From: CAYXAA01 sp964462985
GTDB taxonomy: Bacteria; Pseudomonadota; Alphaproteobacteria; Rhizobiales; Stappiaceae
Assembly: GCA_964462985.1 (NCBI GenBank)
Contig: CAYXAA010000002.1
Span: forward strand, 62,001 to 126,000
Reading direction: 5' to 3'
DNA: 64,000 nucleotides
Positions 35,032 through 44,095 of this stretch are shown piece after piece. The position numbers were made by a program, and so were the translations under genes. The notes beneath the pieces were generated by a model. That model was given only the letters and a program-made list of their open reading frames with translations, ran no database searches and was not told the DNA's origin. How positions within the stretch are numbered: the first letter of the stretch is position 1; every line of letters starts with the position of its first letter.

Positions 35032-35766
35032 ATGACGGATGTAAGCACGGCGCTTCGCGGCAGACGCGCACTCGTCACGGGAGCGAGCAGTGGTGTCGGT
35101 CGCGTTACGGCATCGGCGCTCGCTGCCGCCGGGGCACAGGTGGTGGCGACCGGTCGCCGCGAAGATCAGCTGCGAGCCTTGAGCGAGGCCGCCCCGGCCG
35201 GAGTGATCAGCTTTGTTGCCGGCGACATCACCGACCGCAGCTTCATTGCCGCGCTGGCGGAAACCGCGGGGCCTGTCGATATTCTGGTGAACAACGCCGG
35301 CATCGCCCATCACGCCCCGTTCCTCGATGGTGACATCGACCTCTGGGAACGGATGATCGCCACCAACGTGACGGCCGTGCTGCGCCTTACCCAGTTGATC
35401 GCCCGCGGCATGGCAGCTCGCGGCGGAGGACACATCGTCAACGTTTCCAGCGCGCTCGCCCGAGCGGTCTTTCCGAATACGGCGGTTTATGCCGCGACCA
35501 AGCATGCATTAAGGGCACTGACGACAGGTTTGCGGCTCGACCTCCACAAGACGGGCATCAAGGTGACGGAAATCGCGCCGGGTCTGATCGGTGACACCGG
35601 CTTCCTCCGCCACACCAACCATCCGGCCTTCCTGCAAGGACTCGATGCGCGCCCCTACAAGCCGATCACGGCCGAGGACGTCGCCCGGGCCATCGTCTTT
35701 GCCGTGGGCACCGGCGGCAACGCCGAGGTGGACCTGATCGAGATTAAGCCAGTGGGCCAGCCGTGA
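35032..35766 (+). CDS. SDR-family oxidoreductase
   Basis: Short-chain dehydrogenase of 244 residues using NAD(P). TGASSGVG near residues 18-25 is the cofactor loop, NNAG near 90, and the catalytic Ser-Tyr-Lys set is NVSSALAR with YAATKHAL. It belongs to the classical SDR group. The ATG at 35032 follows GGAGGAG; a TTG at 35020 opens the frame but lies within the ribosome site. Likely oxidises or reduces a hydroxy acid imported by the TRAP system (inference). Confidence 0.92.
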   Translation: MTDVSTALRGRRALVTGASSGVGRVTASALAAAGAQVVATGRREDQLRALSEAAPAGVISFVAGDITDRSFIAALAETAGPVDILVNNAGIAHHAPFLDGDIDLWERMIATNVTAVLRLTQLIARGMAARGGGHIVNVSSALARAVFPNTAVYAATKHALRALTTGLRLDLHKTGIKVTEIAPGLIGDTGFLRHTNHPAFLQGLDARPYKPITAEDVARAIVFAVGTGGNAEVDLIEIKPVGQP

Positions 35767-35789
35767 CGTCGGAGTGAAGCCCCAGACCC

Positions 35790-36668
35790 TTAAAACACCT
35801 CGAAGCCCCCGATACCAGCTTGGTCGCCGATGTCGGTGATAAGCATGTGGCCGGGAGACTGCATCACAAAGAACGGCAGTTTGGCCCGTTGCAAGGCCAT
35901 CCCGGCCGTCTGCCCGCTGGCCCAGAAGACTGGCACTTCGTCTGACTCGACGGCGATCGGCAGTCCCCATTCGGGCTCATCAAGATCTTGGATGCCGATA
36001 ACTTCCGGGTCTCCGACGTGCAGCGGGGCGCCATGGGCATGCGGGAACCGCGCAGTGATGACGCGCAGGGCGTCGAGATCGCGGCGGCGCACGGGACGCA
36101 TCGATACGACCATTTCGCCACCGAACGCGCCAACCGGGGCCGTCGTGATCCGGCTGCGAAATAACGGCAGCGGCCTGCTCTGCGCCACATGCCGCAGTCG
36201 CACGCCCCGCTTGATCAAGGCCTGATCAGCGGTGAGTGCGGAGCCGAATGCCAGCGCGATGAGGTCATTCCGCCACAGGTCGGTGATGTCGGCCCGAACC
36301 TCGGCCAAGGTGCCGAATTTCAGAACGTCATATCGCGGAAGATCGGTGCGGACATCGACAGCTCCGAGGTCGGGAATGAGCGGGCTGCCGATGCGGCCGA
36401 CACCGACGAGCGGCAGCGGCTTGGGATTTGCCCGGCAGAACGCAATGAAATCGGAGGCATGGCAACTGGGCAAGATGGCAATCCCGACCTGCAGTTTGCC
36501 CCTGCCGAGCCCCGCCGTCGGCCCATTGTAAGCCCCCTCCCGCACCAGCATCCGCACATCCCGCGCGTCACAGCCTCGCAGGTCGGTGTCCTCCGGCGGC
36601 ATTCGATTGCAAACAACCGGAGTCGCGGCAGTGCTTGTTTCCGGCGTCGCCTGCCACATCCCCGTCAT
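35790..36668 (-). CDS. DUF1445 / D-glutamate cyclase-like putative hydro-lyase
   Basis: About 292 residues with nearly the whole family pattern: GAYNGPTAGLGRGKLQVGIA, DFIAFCRANPKP, VDVRTDLPRYDV, MVVSMRPVRRRD, RFPHAHGAPLHVGDP and SPGHMLITDIGD. Members are annotated as hydro-lyases, and a mammalian relative is D-glutamate cyclase. The ATG at 36668 was taken as start because family similarity begins soon after it; the frame opens further upstream. It is convergent with the SDR gene and may belong to the same catabolic group. Confidence 0.85.
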   Translation of the reverse strand: MTGMWQATPETSTAATPVVCNRMPPEDTDLRGCDARDVRMLVREGAYNGPTAGLGRGKLQVGIAILPSCHASDFIAFCRANPKPLPLVGVGRIGSPLIPDLGAVDVRTDLPRYDVLKFGTLAEVRADITDLWRNDLIALAFGSALTADQALIKRGVRLRHVAQSRPLPLFRSRITTAPVGAFGGEMVVSMRPVRRRDLDALRVITARFPHAHGAPLHVGDPEVIGIQDLDEPEWGLPIAVESDEVPVFWASGQTAGMALQRAKLPFFVMQSPGHMLITDIGDQAGIGGFEVF

Positions 36669-36975
36669 CACCGCTCGAACTGATTTGCCAGTGGTCTCGC
36701 TTGGCCCTCTGTGGCCCCGGCACCTGGTCGGCAAGCTCGGCCGTAGGTGTAGAATTGGCCTGACGATGCGCAATGCTTGCGCGTCGGAATGCGACCCTGC
36801 CCTGGCCGTGGACTCATCATCGGCCTGTCAATCAGGATACGCGAGCGAGAATGCGACACTTGAAGGCAGAAGAGCGCCCGTCGATCGAGAGCGGCCGTAA
36901 TGGGCTCGGCGCGAACGAAGGTCCGATATCTTACCATTGCACCGCCCCGACATTAAGTTCCAATGCGCTGCGCCG
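36669..36975. other. Intergenic region at the edge of the T3SS
   Basis: Together with 37018-37274 it forms a gap of about 600 bases between the hydro-lyase gene and sctT. Only short frames without recognisable products occur. Base composition turns AT-richer towards 36950-37050, where a terminator is found. It must hold the promoter for the hydro-lyase. Confidence 0.45.
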
Positions 36976-37017
36976 AAAACAAAAATCTGCATAACTTTCC
37001 AACATTTAAAGTTATGC
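36976..37017 (-). terminator. Rho-independent terminator of the leftward T3SS operon
   Basis: On the minus strand GCATAACTTT and AAAGTTATGC form a perfect 10-bp stem (37017-37008 with 36998-36989) with a 9-base loop, followed by AGATTTTTGTTTTC. The position 258 bases after the sctT stop and the T-tract on the sctT strand fit an intrinsic terminator. The stem is AT-rich, so strength may be moderate. Confidence 0.65.
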
Positions 37018-37274
37018 GCAGCAGATATACTTACGCTAGGGAAGAATATCCCTCACGTCACCACCAGAGATTGCTGACTTAATTGGGCGGAAACGTGGCG
37101 ACACATCGAACGTTGACCGGAAAATGCCATTTCGATGCCATGTCCCCTCCCTTCGGCCGCCCAACCGGGCGTGCACGCGCCAGCCGCGTGAGAACGCGTC
37201 AGCTGCTGTCCTCCCGAGCTGAGCATCCGTAGTCCTCCATAGAAGGTCAATGAGGAGACAATGAGGAAGCGCCA

Positions 37275-38090
37275 CTAGAGACAGTTCCGGCAGCCGAGCG
37301 CCTCGATCTGCTCGCCGATACCGCGCAGAAAAGCGATATCACGTTCCATGTAGGTCACCAGATAGGTAGCGTAGAGGACGAAGACGAAGCTGAACGCGAA
37401 GGTCTTCACCACAAGCGACAGGGCGAAAATATTGAGATGAGGCGACGCGCGGGTCAGAAAGGCTAGGATGAGATCGCTGAGAAGCTGACTGAGAATCAAG
37501 GGGAAGGCCAGCGTGAGCGCCATAAGAACAACGCGCGTCAGCAAATCTAGAAAGATCCCGGCCGCTTCGGGGCTGAAAACCGGTATGAGCCGATCGACCG
37601 GCCAGACCTCGTAGCTGGCGTAAAGGGCGGTCAGCATCAGCTCCAGTCCGCCGGCAACGAGAAAGACGGCAACCATGATGATGGCGAGCAAGGTGCCCGT
37701 CGCGCTCGTCTCATGGGTCATCATCGGGTCGATCAGGGTCGCCATCGTGCTCCCGCGCTGCAGATCGACGATATTGCCGGCCGCTTCGGCGGCCCAGAAT
37801 GTGATCCCGAGCAGGAAGCCGAGCGTGAGTCCGACGATAGCCTCCTTGAAGATCAGAGCCACCATCGCGGGGCCGGTGGCACCGCTGCGCTCGAGTGACG
37901 CGACAATCAGGGGCAGGACCGGAAGCGCAAAGGCAAGCGCCACGCCATTGCGCAACAAACCGACCAGTCGGCTGCGTGAGAACAGTGGCATGATGGCGAT
38001 CAGGCTGCCAAATCGCGCCAAGGCGAAGGCGCCGGCCACGAGATAGAGCTGCAGTCGTTCGAGTGAAGAAAAGAGCTGATCCAGGAGCAT
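37275..38090 (-). CDS. sctT: T3SS export apparatus protein SctT (RhcT)
   Basis: Polytopic inner-membrane protein of 271 residues, homologous to flagellar FliR. With SctR and SctS it builds the export gate pore. Six to eight hydrophobic spans are visible, with IMPLFSRSRLVGLLRNGVAL and GFLLGITFWAAEAAGNIVDL matching the conserved FliR/SctT core. It is the last gene of the leftward operon. In other rhizobia rhcU follows rhcT, but here sctU lies about 17 kb away. Confidence 0.93.
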   Translation of the reverse strand: MLLDQLFSSLERLQLYLVAGAFALARFGSLIAIMPLFSRSRLVGLLRNGVALAFALPVLPLIVASLERSGATGPAMVALIFKEAIVGLTLGFLLGITFWAAEAAGNIVDLQRGSTMATLIDPMMTHETSATGTLLAIIMVAVFLVAGGLELMLTALYASYEVWPVDRLIPVFSPEAAGIFLDLLTRVVLMALTLAFPLILSQLLSDLILAFLTRASPHLNIFALSLVVKTFAFSFVFVLYATYLVTYMERDIAFLRGIGEQIEALGCRNCL

Positions 38091-38099
38091 GGCCGTGTC

Positions 38100-38369
38100 T
38101 CAGCGCGTCACGAGCGGAAACTCGTCGAGCGCCCGCGACGCCTGCTCGGCAATCTGCATGCCGATAAGTGGCCCGAACACCATGATGACGACCAGGATCA
38201 CCAGCAGCTTAATCGTCTGCGGCAAGCTCTGATCCTGGATTTGAGTCAGGGCCTGGGCGAGGCCGACCACAATGCCGATAACCAACGCCGCAACGATCGC
38301 AGGGCTCGATGCCACGAGCACCATCATCAGGGCACCCTGAATCTTGGCGAGAACGAAGCCGTCGGTCAT
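38100..38369 (-). CDS. sctS: T3SS export apparatus protein SctS (RhcS)
   Basis: Two-span inner-membrane protein of 89 residues, homologous to FliQ; several copies wrap the SctR-SctT pore. The conserved core SPAIVAALVIGIVVGLAQAL, then TQIQDQSLPQTIKLL, is clear. The start is ATG 38369; the frame is open further but without similarity. It lies nine bases upstream of sctT and 38 bases after sctR. Confidence 0.95.
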   Translation of the reverse strand: MTDGFVLAKIQGALMMVLVASSPAIVAALVIGIVVGLAQALTQIQDQSLPQTIKLLVILVVIMVFGPLIGMQIAEQASRALDEFPLVTR

Positions 38370-38407
38370 CCGTCTGATCTCCTCGCCCAGGACATCGGTC
38401 GTCTCGG

Positions 38408-39061
38408 TCAGGCATAGCTTAGGATCAGGCCATGCAGGAGGCGCGACCAACCGTCGATGGCCACGAACAGGAGCAGTTTCAAGGGAATCGAGATCAGGAC
38501 CGGCGGCACCATGATCATGCCGAGGGTCATGAGCACGTTGGCGACGACCACGTCGATCACCAAGAACGGCAGGTAAAGCAGGAAGCCGATCTCGAAGGCG
38601 CGCGTAAGTTCGGAGGCGACGAAGGCCGGCACGAGGATCGAGAGGTCATCGTCTCGCACGGATTGCTGAGCATTTTCCGGCCACAGCCGCGCCGTGCCGT
38701 CCAGGAAAAAGCGCCGTTCCTCGGGATGGGTGAATTCAAGCAGGTGCTGTTTCAGCGGCGCTTCCACGATCTGAGCCGCGCGCATCAGCTCCTCGGCATT
38801 CTGAAATTCTATCTGAGCCTCCTGCAACCGGCCCGACATTTCCGAAAGCAGGGGCGTGATCACGTAGACCGTCAGCACAAGGGCGATGCCGTAGAGCACC
38901 AGGTTCGGTGGCGTTTGTTGAACACCCAAGGCGTTGCGGACCAGGAACAAGACAACGGAGATCTTCAGAAAGCCCGTCATTGTCACCACGGCAAGTGGCA
39001 GGAGGCCCACCAGCCCGATGGCGACGAGGAGACCGAACACATTCGGAGCCCCCTCAACCAT
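38408..39061 (-). CDS. sctR: T3SS export apparatus protein SctR (RhcR)
   Basis: FliP homologue of 217 residues that forms the core of the export gate in the inner membrane. Conserved segments are TGFLKISVVLFLVRNALGVQ, then QTPPNLVLYGIAL, and near the C-terminus LTLGMIMVPPVLISIPLKLL (shown in part). ATG 39061 lies within the end of sctQ (8-base overlap), so translation is coupled. Frames opening further upstream are inside sctQ. Confidence 0.95.
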   Translation of the reverse strand: MVEGAPNVFGLLVAIGLVGLLPLAVVTMTGFLKISVVLFLVRNALGVQQTPPNLVLYGIALVLTVYVITPLLSEMSGRLQEAQIEFQNAEELMRAAQIVEAPLKQHLLEFTHPEERRFFLDGTARLWPENAQQSVRDDDLSILVPAFVASELTRAFEIGFLLYLPFLVIDVVVANVLMTLGMIMVPPVLISIPLKLLLFVAIDGWSRLLHGLILSYA

Positions 39062-39323
39062 GCGCGAAGATGCGCAGGATGCGCACCCCCAAACCGTCGC
39101 CGATGCGGACGAGCTCGCCGCATCCGATGCGCTTGCCATTGGCAAGCAGATCGACCGCCTCCCGGTCGAGATCGGAGATGGGCACAACGGCCCCGGATGC
39201 AAGACGGCTCACCTCGTCGAGCGACATCGCCTTGCGACCAAGCTCGAAGACCACGGTGATGGGCAGGTCCTCGAGCGCCGCATCCTCGAGCGCGGCCACA
39301 TCGGGCTCGGTCGTATCAGTCAT
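39054..39323 (-). other. Internal translation start giving a short SctQ-C protein
   Basis: Within sctQ an ATG at 39323 has GGGAG six bases upstream (39334-39330) and would yield an 89-residue protein made of just the C-terminal SpoA domain, starting MTDTTEPDVAALEDAALE. Several T3SSs (Yersinia YscQ, Salmonella SpaO) make such a product by internal initiation, and it is a structural partner of full-length SctQ. The site is seen; its use is inferred. Confidence 0.55.
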
Positions 39324-40172
39324 TGTCCACTCCCATCTGGATGCACGCAGCGGGCTTGGCCCGGCGATAAGGCGCGCGCCTTCCCTCGCCACTACGACCG
39401 GCGCAACGAGCCGGTTCGCGAAAACCGCCCAGGCCGCCTCCTTGTCGACCTCGACCTCGTCGGTCATCACCACGTCGCCCGGCCGCAGACTGCGGACTTC
39501 GCCAACCGCAAGGCTCGTCGCCGACTTCCAGAAGCTGACGATAATGGGCAGGTCCGTCCTCAAACGCGGTGCCACGCCTCTCCTGTCGAGAAGCTCGCCG
39601 ACTTGCATCGCGACACCGTCCGTCACCCGCAAGCTGCAGGTGGCGGACGCGTCACCCTGAGTGAGGGCGAGGACAAAGGGGGCCGGCTCCTGCCCCGGGT
39701 TCGACACCACCTCGACCTGCGCCAGCTCGATGCGGCGCGCCAAATGCGCTTCGAGCCGGGAGAGCTCGTCGCTCAGCGCATGCTCGAGCAGCAACGCGGC
39801 GTGCTCTGACGCAAGAGACGAGGGTTCTGCATTGGGGTCGGCCCAAGAGATGAGCCGTTGTATCCAGGCTGACGGGAGACGTAGTTCCCCCGTCTCCTCC
39901 CCGATGCGGAACACGATTGCACCCTGCGCGCCGTTCTCCTCGGCCGGCCAGCAGGCCGCGGCGGTGACGACCTCACCGCGGACGACGAATTCGACGGGCG
40001 ACCGCTGTCGATAAAACGCATTGAGCGCCGCAATACGCTCCGGGGCGACCGATTGAAGTTCGAGCACCGCTGTGTCGACCTCCGCGCCCGCTAGGCCGGC
40101 AGCCGAAGGACTGTTTGTGGTGCCGGACGCCGCAACAGACTGGAGCATCGGATCACGCACCCTCGGAACCAC
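39054..40172 (-). CDS. sctQ: T3SS sorting-platform / C-ring protein SctQ (RhcQ)
   Basis: Cytoplasmic sorting-platform component of up to 372 residues. The C-terminal about 80 residues form a FliN-like SpoA domain (DLPITVVFELGRKAMSLDEV, SGAVVPISDLDREAVDLLA and GECG-like GCGELVRIGDGLGVRIL). A second, weaker SpoA-like region precedes it. The GTG at 40172 or the ATG at 40148, which has GAGGGTG nine bases upstream, may be the start. It overlaps sctR. An internal start for the C-terminal part is listed separately. Confidence 0.9.
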   Translation of the reverse strand: MVPRVRDPMLQSVAASGTTNSPSAAGLAGAEVDTAVLELQSVAPERIAALNAFYRQRSPVEFVVRGEVVTAAACWPAEENGAQGAIVFRIGEETGELRLPSAWIQRLISWADPNAEPSSLASEHAALLLEHALSDELSRLEAHLARRIELAQVEVVSNPGQEPAPFVLALTQGDASATCSLRVTDGVAMQVGELLDRRGVAPRLRTDLPIIVSFWKSATSLAVGEVRSLRPGDVVMTDEVEVDKEAAWAVFANRLVAPVVVAREGARLIAGPSPLRASRWEWTMTDTTEPDVAALEDAALEDLPITVVFELGRKAMSLDEVSRLASGAVVPISDLDREAVDLLANGKRIGCGELVRIGDGLGVRILRIFAHG

Positions 40173-40199
40173 CCTCTGGATCTGGTCGCGCGTGACCGC

Positions 40200-40658
40200 T
40201 CAATTGTCCTCGGCCGCAGCAAGCTCATCAAGAGCCGCACGCCGCCGCGCCGAGCGCCTTGTCCTATCCGCGATCAGTCTCTCGAGCCGCGCGACAGATC
40301 GACGCCGCTCGCAGTAGGCGGCGCGCGCACCACCAAGCGCCGCCACGGCATCGGCTGCACGTGCCGATGCCTCCGCCTCGGCTTGGCGCAAACCGTCCGC
40401 CGTGCGGTTCGCCCGGGCGTAATCGGCTTGGATCGCCTGCAGCTGTCGCCAAGGTACCGGACGCCCGACCGTATCGCTCAAGGCCGCATCCGCCTCATTG
40501 GCCGCTCCGTCGAGGCAGGCGGTCACCGCCTGCCCTGCCGCTTCGGCTTCAGCCGCCGCAACGCGGGTGAAGATCTGCTGGCGGAGGACGGACTCCCTTG
40601 CGCGCTGTTCACGGCGCACCCGTAGGTCGCGCAGGCGTTCGATCGTCTTGTCGTCCAT
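40200..40658 (-). CDS. sctO: T3SS stalk protein SctO-like (y4yJ/YscO position)
   Basis: A 152-residue protein that is almost entirely charged and helical, rich in Arg, Ala and Glu (RDLRVRREQRARESVLRQQI, then later RRRSVARLERLIADRTRRSA), predicted as a long coiled-coil hairpin. Such proteins (FliJ/SctO) sit in the ATPase ring and link it to SctV. Its place directly after sctN and before sctQ is the standard position. Primary sequence is poorly conserved in this family, so the call rests on position and composition. It overlaps the end of sctN by 50 bases. Confidence 0.75.
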   Translation of the reverse strand: MDDKTIERLRDLRVRREQRARESVLRQQIFTRVAAAEAEAAGQAVTACLDGAANEADAALSDTVGRPVPWRQLQAIQADYARANRTADGLRQAEAEASARAADAVAALGGARAAYCERRRSVARLERLIADRTRRSARRRAALDELAAAEDN

Positions 40659-42012
40659 GGATGATATCCCGCATAAGAGTTCGGGTGTCCTGCATCGATG
40701 CACTCGTATTGGTCGGCTGCCGCAGGAAGGCGTTGATCCGATCCATCTTGGCGATGGCCTCGTCCGCGAGGGGGTCGCTGCCCCGCTCGTATTCGCCGAT
40801 CTCCACCAGCATGCGTACGTCGCGATAGCGGGCGAGCAGCTCGCGAATCCGGGCGGCGTTGGCCTGATCCGTCGCCGGCACCACCGCTTCCATCAAACGG
40901 CTGCGACTGCGCAGGACGTCGACCGCCGGAAAATGGTTGCGCTCGGCGAGTTCTGCAGACAGATAAACGTGCCCGTCGAGAAGTGCCTGCAGTTCCTCGG
41001 CGACAGGATCCAGTGTCCCGTCGCCCTCGATGAGAACGCTGTAGAGGGCCGTGATCGAGCCTATCGCCCCCGATCCCGCGCGTTCAACGAGCCTTGGCAA
41101 AGCAGCGAACAGCGAAGACGGAAAGCCGCGGCGCGTTGGCGGCTCGCCCGAGGAAAGGCCGATCTCGCGCTGCGCGCGCGCGAAACGCGTCAGGTTGTCG
41201 ACCGCCAGAAGGACATGCTTGCCCTGATCGCGAAAATATTCGGCAATGGTCGTCGCGACATGCGCCGCTTTCAGGCGCTCGATCGCCGGCCGGTCCGATG
41301 TCGCGGCGACGACGACGGTTCTGGCACGTCCCGCCGATCCGAGCTGATGCTCGACAAACTCGCGCACTTCGCGGCCTCGCTCGCCGACCAGTGCGACGAC
41401 GACCACCTCGGCGTCTGTGCCGCGGACGATCTCGCTGAGCAGCAGTGACTTGCCGACCCCCGGCTCGCCGAAGATGCCGATACGCTGGCCGCGGGCACAG
41501 GTCAGCAGGCCGTCGAGCACGCGCACACCAAGTTGCATCGCCTCGCTGATCAGGGCGCGCTGGAGCGGTGGCGGCGGGTCGGCGTGAACCGGATAGACTG
41601 CGGTCGGTCCTTCTGGCACCTGTGGGCCATCGTCGAGAAACGCACCGAGGGGGCTGATCACCCGTCCGAGAAGACCGGGACCCACCGTCACCTGCAGTTC
41701 CCGCCCGGTTGGCACAACCTCGGTCAGGCTCGATAGGCCGTCGATATCGCCGAGCGGCACAAGAACCGCTTCATCATCAGAGATGCCCACCACTTCTGCC
41801 TTGCGGCGCCGGCCGGTCTTGGGATCGACCAGATCGCAGATTTCGCCAAGCCGGACCTCATCAACCGCAGCATGAATGACGGAACCGGCCACGCGGCGAA
41901 CCCGCCCCCCCTTGCGCGGCGCCTCCGCCGCCTCGCGCAGCCCCTCCCGCAAAGCCGGGACAATGGCATCAAGCCTGGCCTCTATGCCGATAGGCATGCG
42001 CGTGCCAGTCAT
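40609..42012 (-). CDS. sctN: T3SS ATPase SctN (RhcN)
   Basis: Hexameric cytoplasmic ATPase of 467 residues that releases chaperones and unfolds substrates. Walker A reads GEPGVGKS near residues 181-188, where most SctN proteins have GSGVGKS. Walker B is in the KHVLLAVDNLTRF stretch, and GERGREVREFV follows the family pattern. The C-terminal helical domain carries SRLMEAVVPATDQANAARIR. The start ATGA overlaps the sctL stop. Full length and intact motifs indicate an active enzyme. Confidence 0.95.
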   Translation of the reverse strand: MTGTRMPIGIEARLDAIVPALREGLREAAEAPRKGGRVRRVAGSVIHAAVDEVRLGEICDLVDPKTGRRRKAEVVGISDDEAVLVPLGDIDGLSSLTEVVPTGRELQVTVGPGLLGRVISPLGAFLDDGPQVPEGPTAVYPVHADPPPPLQRALISEAMQLGVRVLDGLLTCARGQRIGIFGEPGVGKSLLLSEIVRGTDAEVVVVALVGERGREVREFVEHQLGSAGRARTVVVAATSDRPAIERLKAAHVATTIAEYFRDQGKHVLLAVDNLTRFARAQREIGLSSGEPPTRRGFPSSLFAALPRLVERAGSGAIGSITALYSVLIEGDGTLDPVAEELQALLDGHVYLSAELAERNHFPAVDVLRSRSRLMEAVVPATDQANAARIRELLARYRDVRMLVEIGEYERGSDPLADEAIAKMDRINAFLRQPTNTSASMQDTRTLMRDIIHGRQDDRTPARPTGAP

Positions 42013-42629
42013 TGCCGCTCCTCGTCCTCTGCTGCGAGGATGGCGGCGATCGTATCGATCTGCGTGTCCACACTGGCGTCGACGACGGCGAAGTCAGTGG
42101 TAACGATGCAGGCGCCGGGCGCAAGTTCTCCGTCCGCCCTCACTTCGATGGCGAAACCAAAGCGATTGTTCTCCAGCATAGGTCCGAGCCGGGAGCGAAC
42201 CGCGTCGAGGACGTCGGGATGAATTGATAGCCGGATGAACCTGGCGCGCCGAATATCGGCGATGGCGCGATCGGCGGCATGGGCAACCAGATCGCTCACT
42301 TCGAATTCGCCGAGGACCCGCTTGACGATGTCGACGGCGAGACCGGCGACCTCAGCCTTGAGCCCTGCGAGATAGTGGTCGACCTTGGCGACGGTTTCGG
42401 CGACGAGACGCGCCGCATCAGCATCGCCTGCGGCCTTGCCGTCATCGTAGCCGCGCGCGTATTCGCTCGCATAGGCATGCCGGGCGCGGTCGCGCGTCTG
42501 CTGCGCCTCGCGGCGAGCCGTCTCAAGAAGCACGAAGCCATCTTGCCAGGCACGGGCCTCGGCTGCGGGCAGGATGCGCGCGGTCGGACGCGTCGGCAGA
42601 ACAGCGTGGCGGTTGGCGTCTGCCGCCAT
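42009..42629 (-). CDS. sctL: T3SS stator protein SctL (NolV/FliH-like)
   Basis: Regulator and stator of the ATPase, 206 residues. It has an N-terminal Ala/Arg-rich coil (EARAWQDGFVLLETARREAQ) and a C-terminal FliH/HrpE-like domain (IVKRVLGEFEVSDLVAHAAD and RFIRLSIHPDVLDAVRSRL), which binds the SctN N-terminus. ATG 42629 is the best start; the frame runs on antisense through the next gene. It lies between sctK and sctN and overlaps sctN by four bases. Confidence 0.88.
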   Translation of the reverse strand: MAADANRHAVLPTRPTARILPAAEARAWQDGFVLLETARREAQQTRDRARHAYASEYARGYDDGKAAGDADAARLVAETVAKVDHYLAGLKAEVAGLAVDIVKRVLGEFEVSDLVAHAADRAIADIRRARFIRLSIHPDVLDAVRSRLGPMLENNRFGFAIEVRADGELAPGACIVTTDFAVVDASVDTQIDTIAAILAAEDEERQ

Positions 42630-42633
42630 GGCG

Positions 42634-43260
42634 TCAACCCTCTTCTCTGACCGCCCGACGCACGATCGCCAGACCGCATTCGAGGAAGGGCGGCTCCGGC
42701 GTCCCGTCCAGCAACTCCAGCGGCGGGAGCTTAAGCCGAATGCGCTGCCCGATAGATGCTGGAAGTGCATGGCACCACGCCGCAACACATCGCCACCCGT
42801 CCATGCGAACGCGCTCGCCCAGGCCCTCGATCGGTTCAATGGTTCGCACGGGTCCTGCCAGATCACGATTGGCGACAGCGAATTGACACAGCGAGGCGCC
42901 TAGTTGTTCTTGCAGAATGGCCGCCTGCCGACCCAGAATCGTGCCGGCGATCGCATCTGCCCAGTAAATGGCGCCAGCGCGGGCGGCGATTTCGTTGAAA
43001 CGCTCGGCGGGGGACAAGGCGATCGCCTCATCAGCACTCGGCAGCCGATCTGCAGGGTAGGCGAGCTGATAATGGTCGCAAAGCAGCTTAGACAGGCGAG
43101 GACGCAATCGCTCGGTGGCAAGCATCTTGGCGCAAGCCGCCGCACTGATGGTCCCACCGAAACAAGACGCGAGACGCTCCGGATCGGCGTAGTCGGCAGG
43201 TTGCTCCAAGAAGGAGTGCCAGGCGGCTTCAACCGCGACGGTGTCTGCGCCGAGGATCAT
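42634..43260 (-). CDS. sctK: T3SS sorting-platform adaptor SctK (NolU-like)
   Basis: A 208-residue soluble protein at the standard nolU position between sctJ and sctL. In other T3SSs SctK links SctD to SctQ. Visible features are AAWHSFLEQPADYADPERLA near the N-terminus and helical segments throughout; there are no catalytic motifs. The ATG overlaps the sctJ stop (ATGA), so it is coupled. The family evolves fast, and the assignment relies mainly on order and size. Confidence 0.72.
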   Translation of the reverse strand: MILGADTVAVEAAWHSFLEQPADYADPERLASCFGGTISAAACAKMLATERLRPRLSKLLCDHYQLAYPADRLPSADEAIALSPAERFNEIAARAGAIYWADAIAGTILGRQAAILQEQLGASLCQFAVANRDLAGPVRTIEPIEGLGERVRMDGWRCVAAWCHALPASIGQRIRLKLPPLELLDGTPEPPFLECGLAIVRRAVREEG

Positions 43261-44075
43261 GACTTCTTCACAGGCAATGACGTGTCGATCGGGAAGACGT
43301 CGCGGCGCTGCCGCCACTGCAGATAAGCCAGCCGACCGCCCAGTGCGACGACGGCGCCGACGAGACCGAAGAACAGCCACATCGCGCGCTCGACGCTACC
43401 GGGCAGCAGCCATATGCCAAGGAAGTTTCTGGCTCCGACGTCGCCTGTGGCTGGAAGTGTCTGCGTGCCGGCAACGGGGACGAGAACGACCGAAACGCGC
43501 TCGTAATCCAGTCCTGCCACTCCGTTTGCGACCAGCATCTTTACCTGCGGCAGAAGTTCCTGCATGGCGGCCGACGCTCGGTGCCGAATGAAGACTGAGG
43601 CCGACGACGGAACCGCTTCACGGCGCATCGGGTCGTTCTCCGGCAGCACGAGGTGCACTCGCGCCGACAGGACACCGTCGATATCCGAAATGGTCCGAGA
43701 CAGCTCCTGGCTGAGTCCGTAGATCATCGCCGCCCGCTCCTCGAGCGGCGAGGACACGAGACCATCGCGTTTGAACACCTCTCCGAGGGTTGCGAACTCA
43801 CGCCGTGGCAGACCATGCTCCTCTAGCACCGCCATGGCGTCGGCAAAGCGTTCCTTCTGCACCTTGACGAGGAAATTGCCGTCACCGCCCGCCTCGCGTT
43901 CGGCCGGGATACCATAGCGCATTAAGGTGGCGACGATCTCGTTGGCCTGGCGCTGATCGAGACCGGTATAGAGCTCGACAGAGCAAGCCTGCAGCAGTAT
44001 GACCGCAGCCAGAACGGCGCCGAGCCGGCCGGCCCGACGCCCCCTTGAAGTCGCAAGCATCACTCCCGTGCGCAC
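43257..44075 (-). CDS. sctJ: T3SS inner-membrane ring lipoprotein SctJ (RhcJ/NolT)
   Basis: Basal-body ring protein of 272 residues. The signal peptide ends in a lipobox, AVILLQAC, with the lipidated Cys at about residue 31. The periplasmic ring domains follow the YscJ/FliF pattern (GLDQRQANEIVATLMRYGIP, SARVHLVLPENDP, ASVFIRHRA), and a C-terminal span (MWLFFGLVGAVVALGGRLAY) anchors the protein. The GTG at 44075 is favoured because AAGGAG lies nine bases upstream. It is divergent in no respect from functional SctJ. Confidence 0.94.
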   Translation of the reverse strand: MRTGVMLATSRGRRAGRLGAVLAAVILLQACSVELYTGLDQRQANEIVATLMRYGIPAEREAGGDGNFLVKVQKERFADAMAVLEEHGLPRREFATLGEVFKRDGLVSSPLEERAAMIYGLSQELSRTISDIDGVLSARVHLVLPENDPMRREAVPSSASVFIRHRASAAMQELLPQVKMLVANGVAGLDYERVSVVLVPVAGTQTLPATGDVGARNFLGIWLLPGSVERAMWLFFGLVGAVVALGGRLAYLQWRQRRDVFPIDTSLPVKKS

Positions 44076-44095
44076 GCAGGGACACTCCTTGATGT

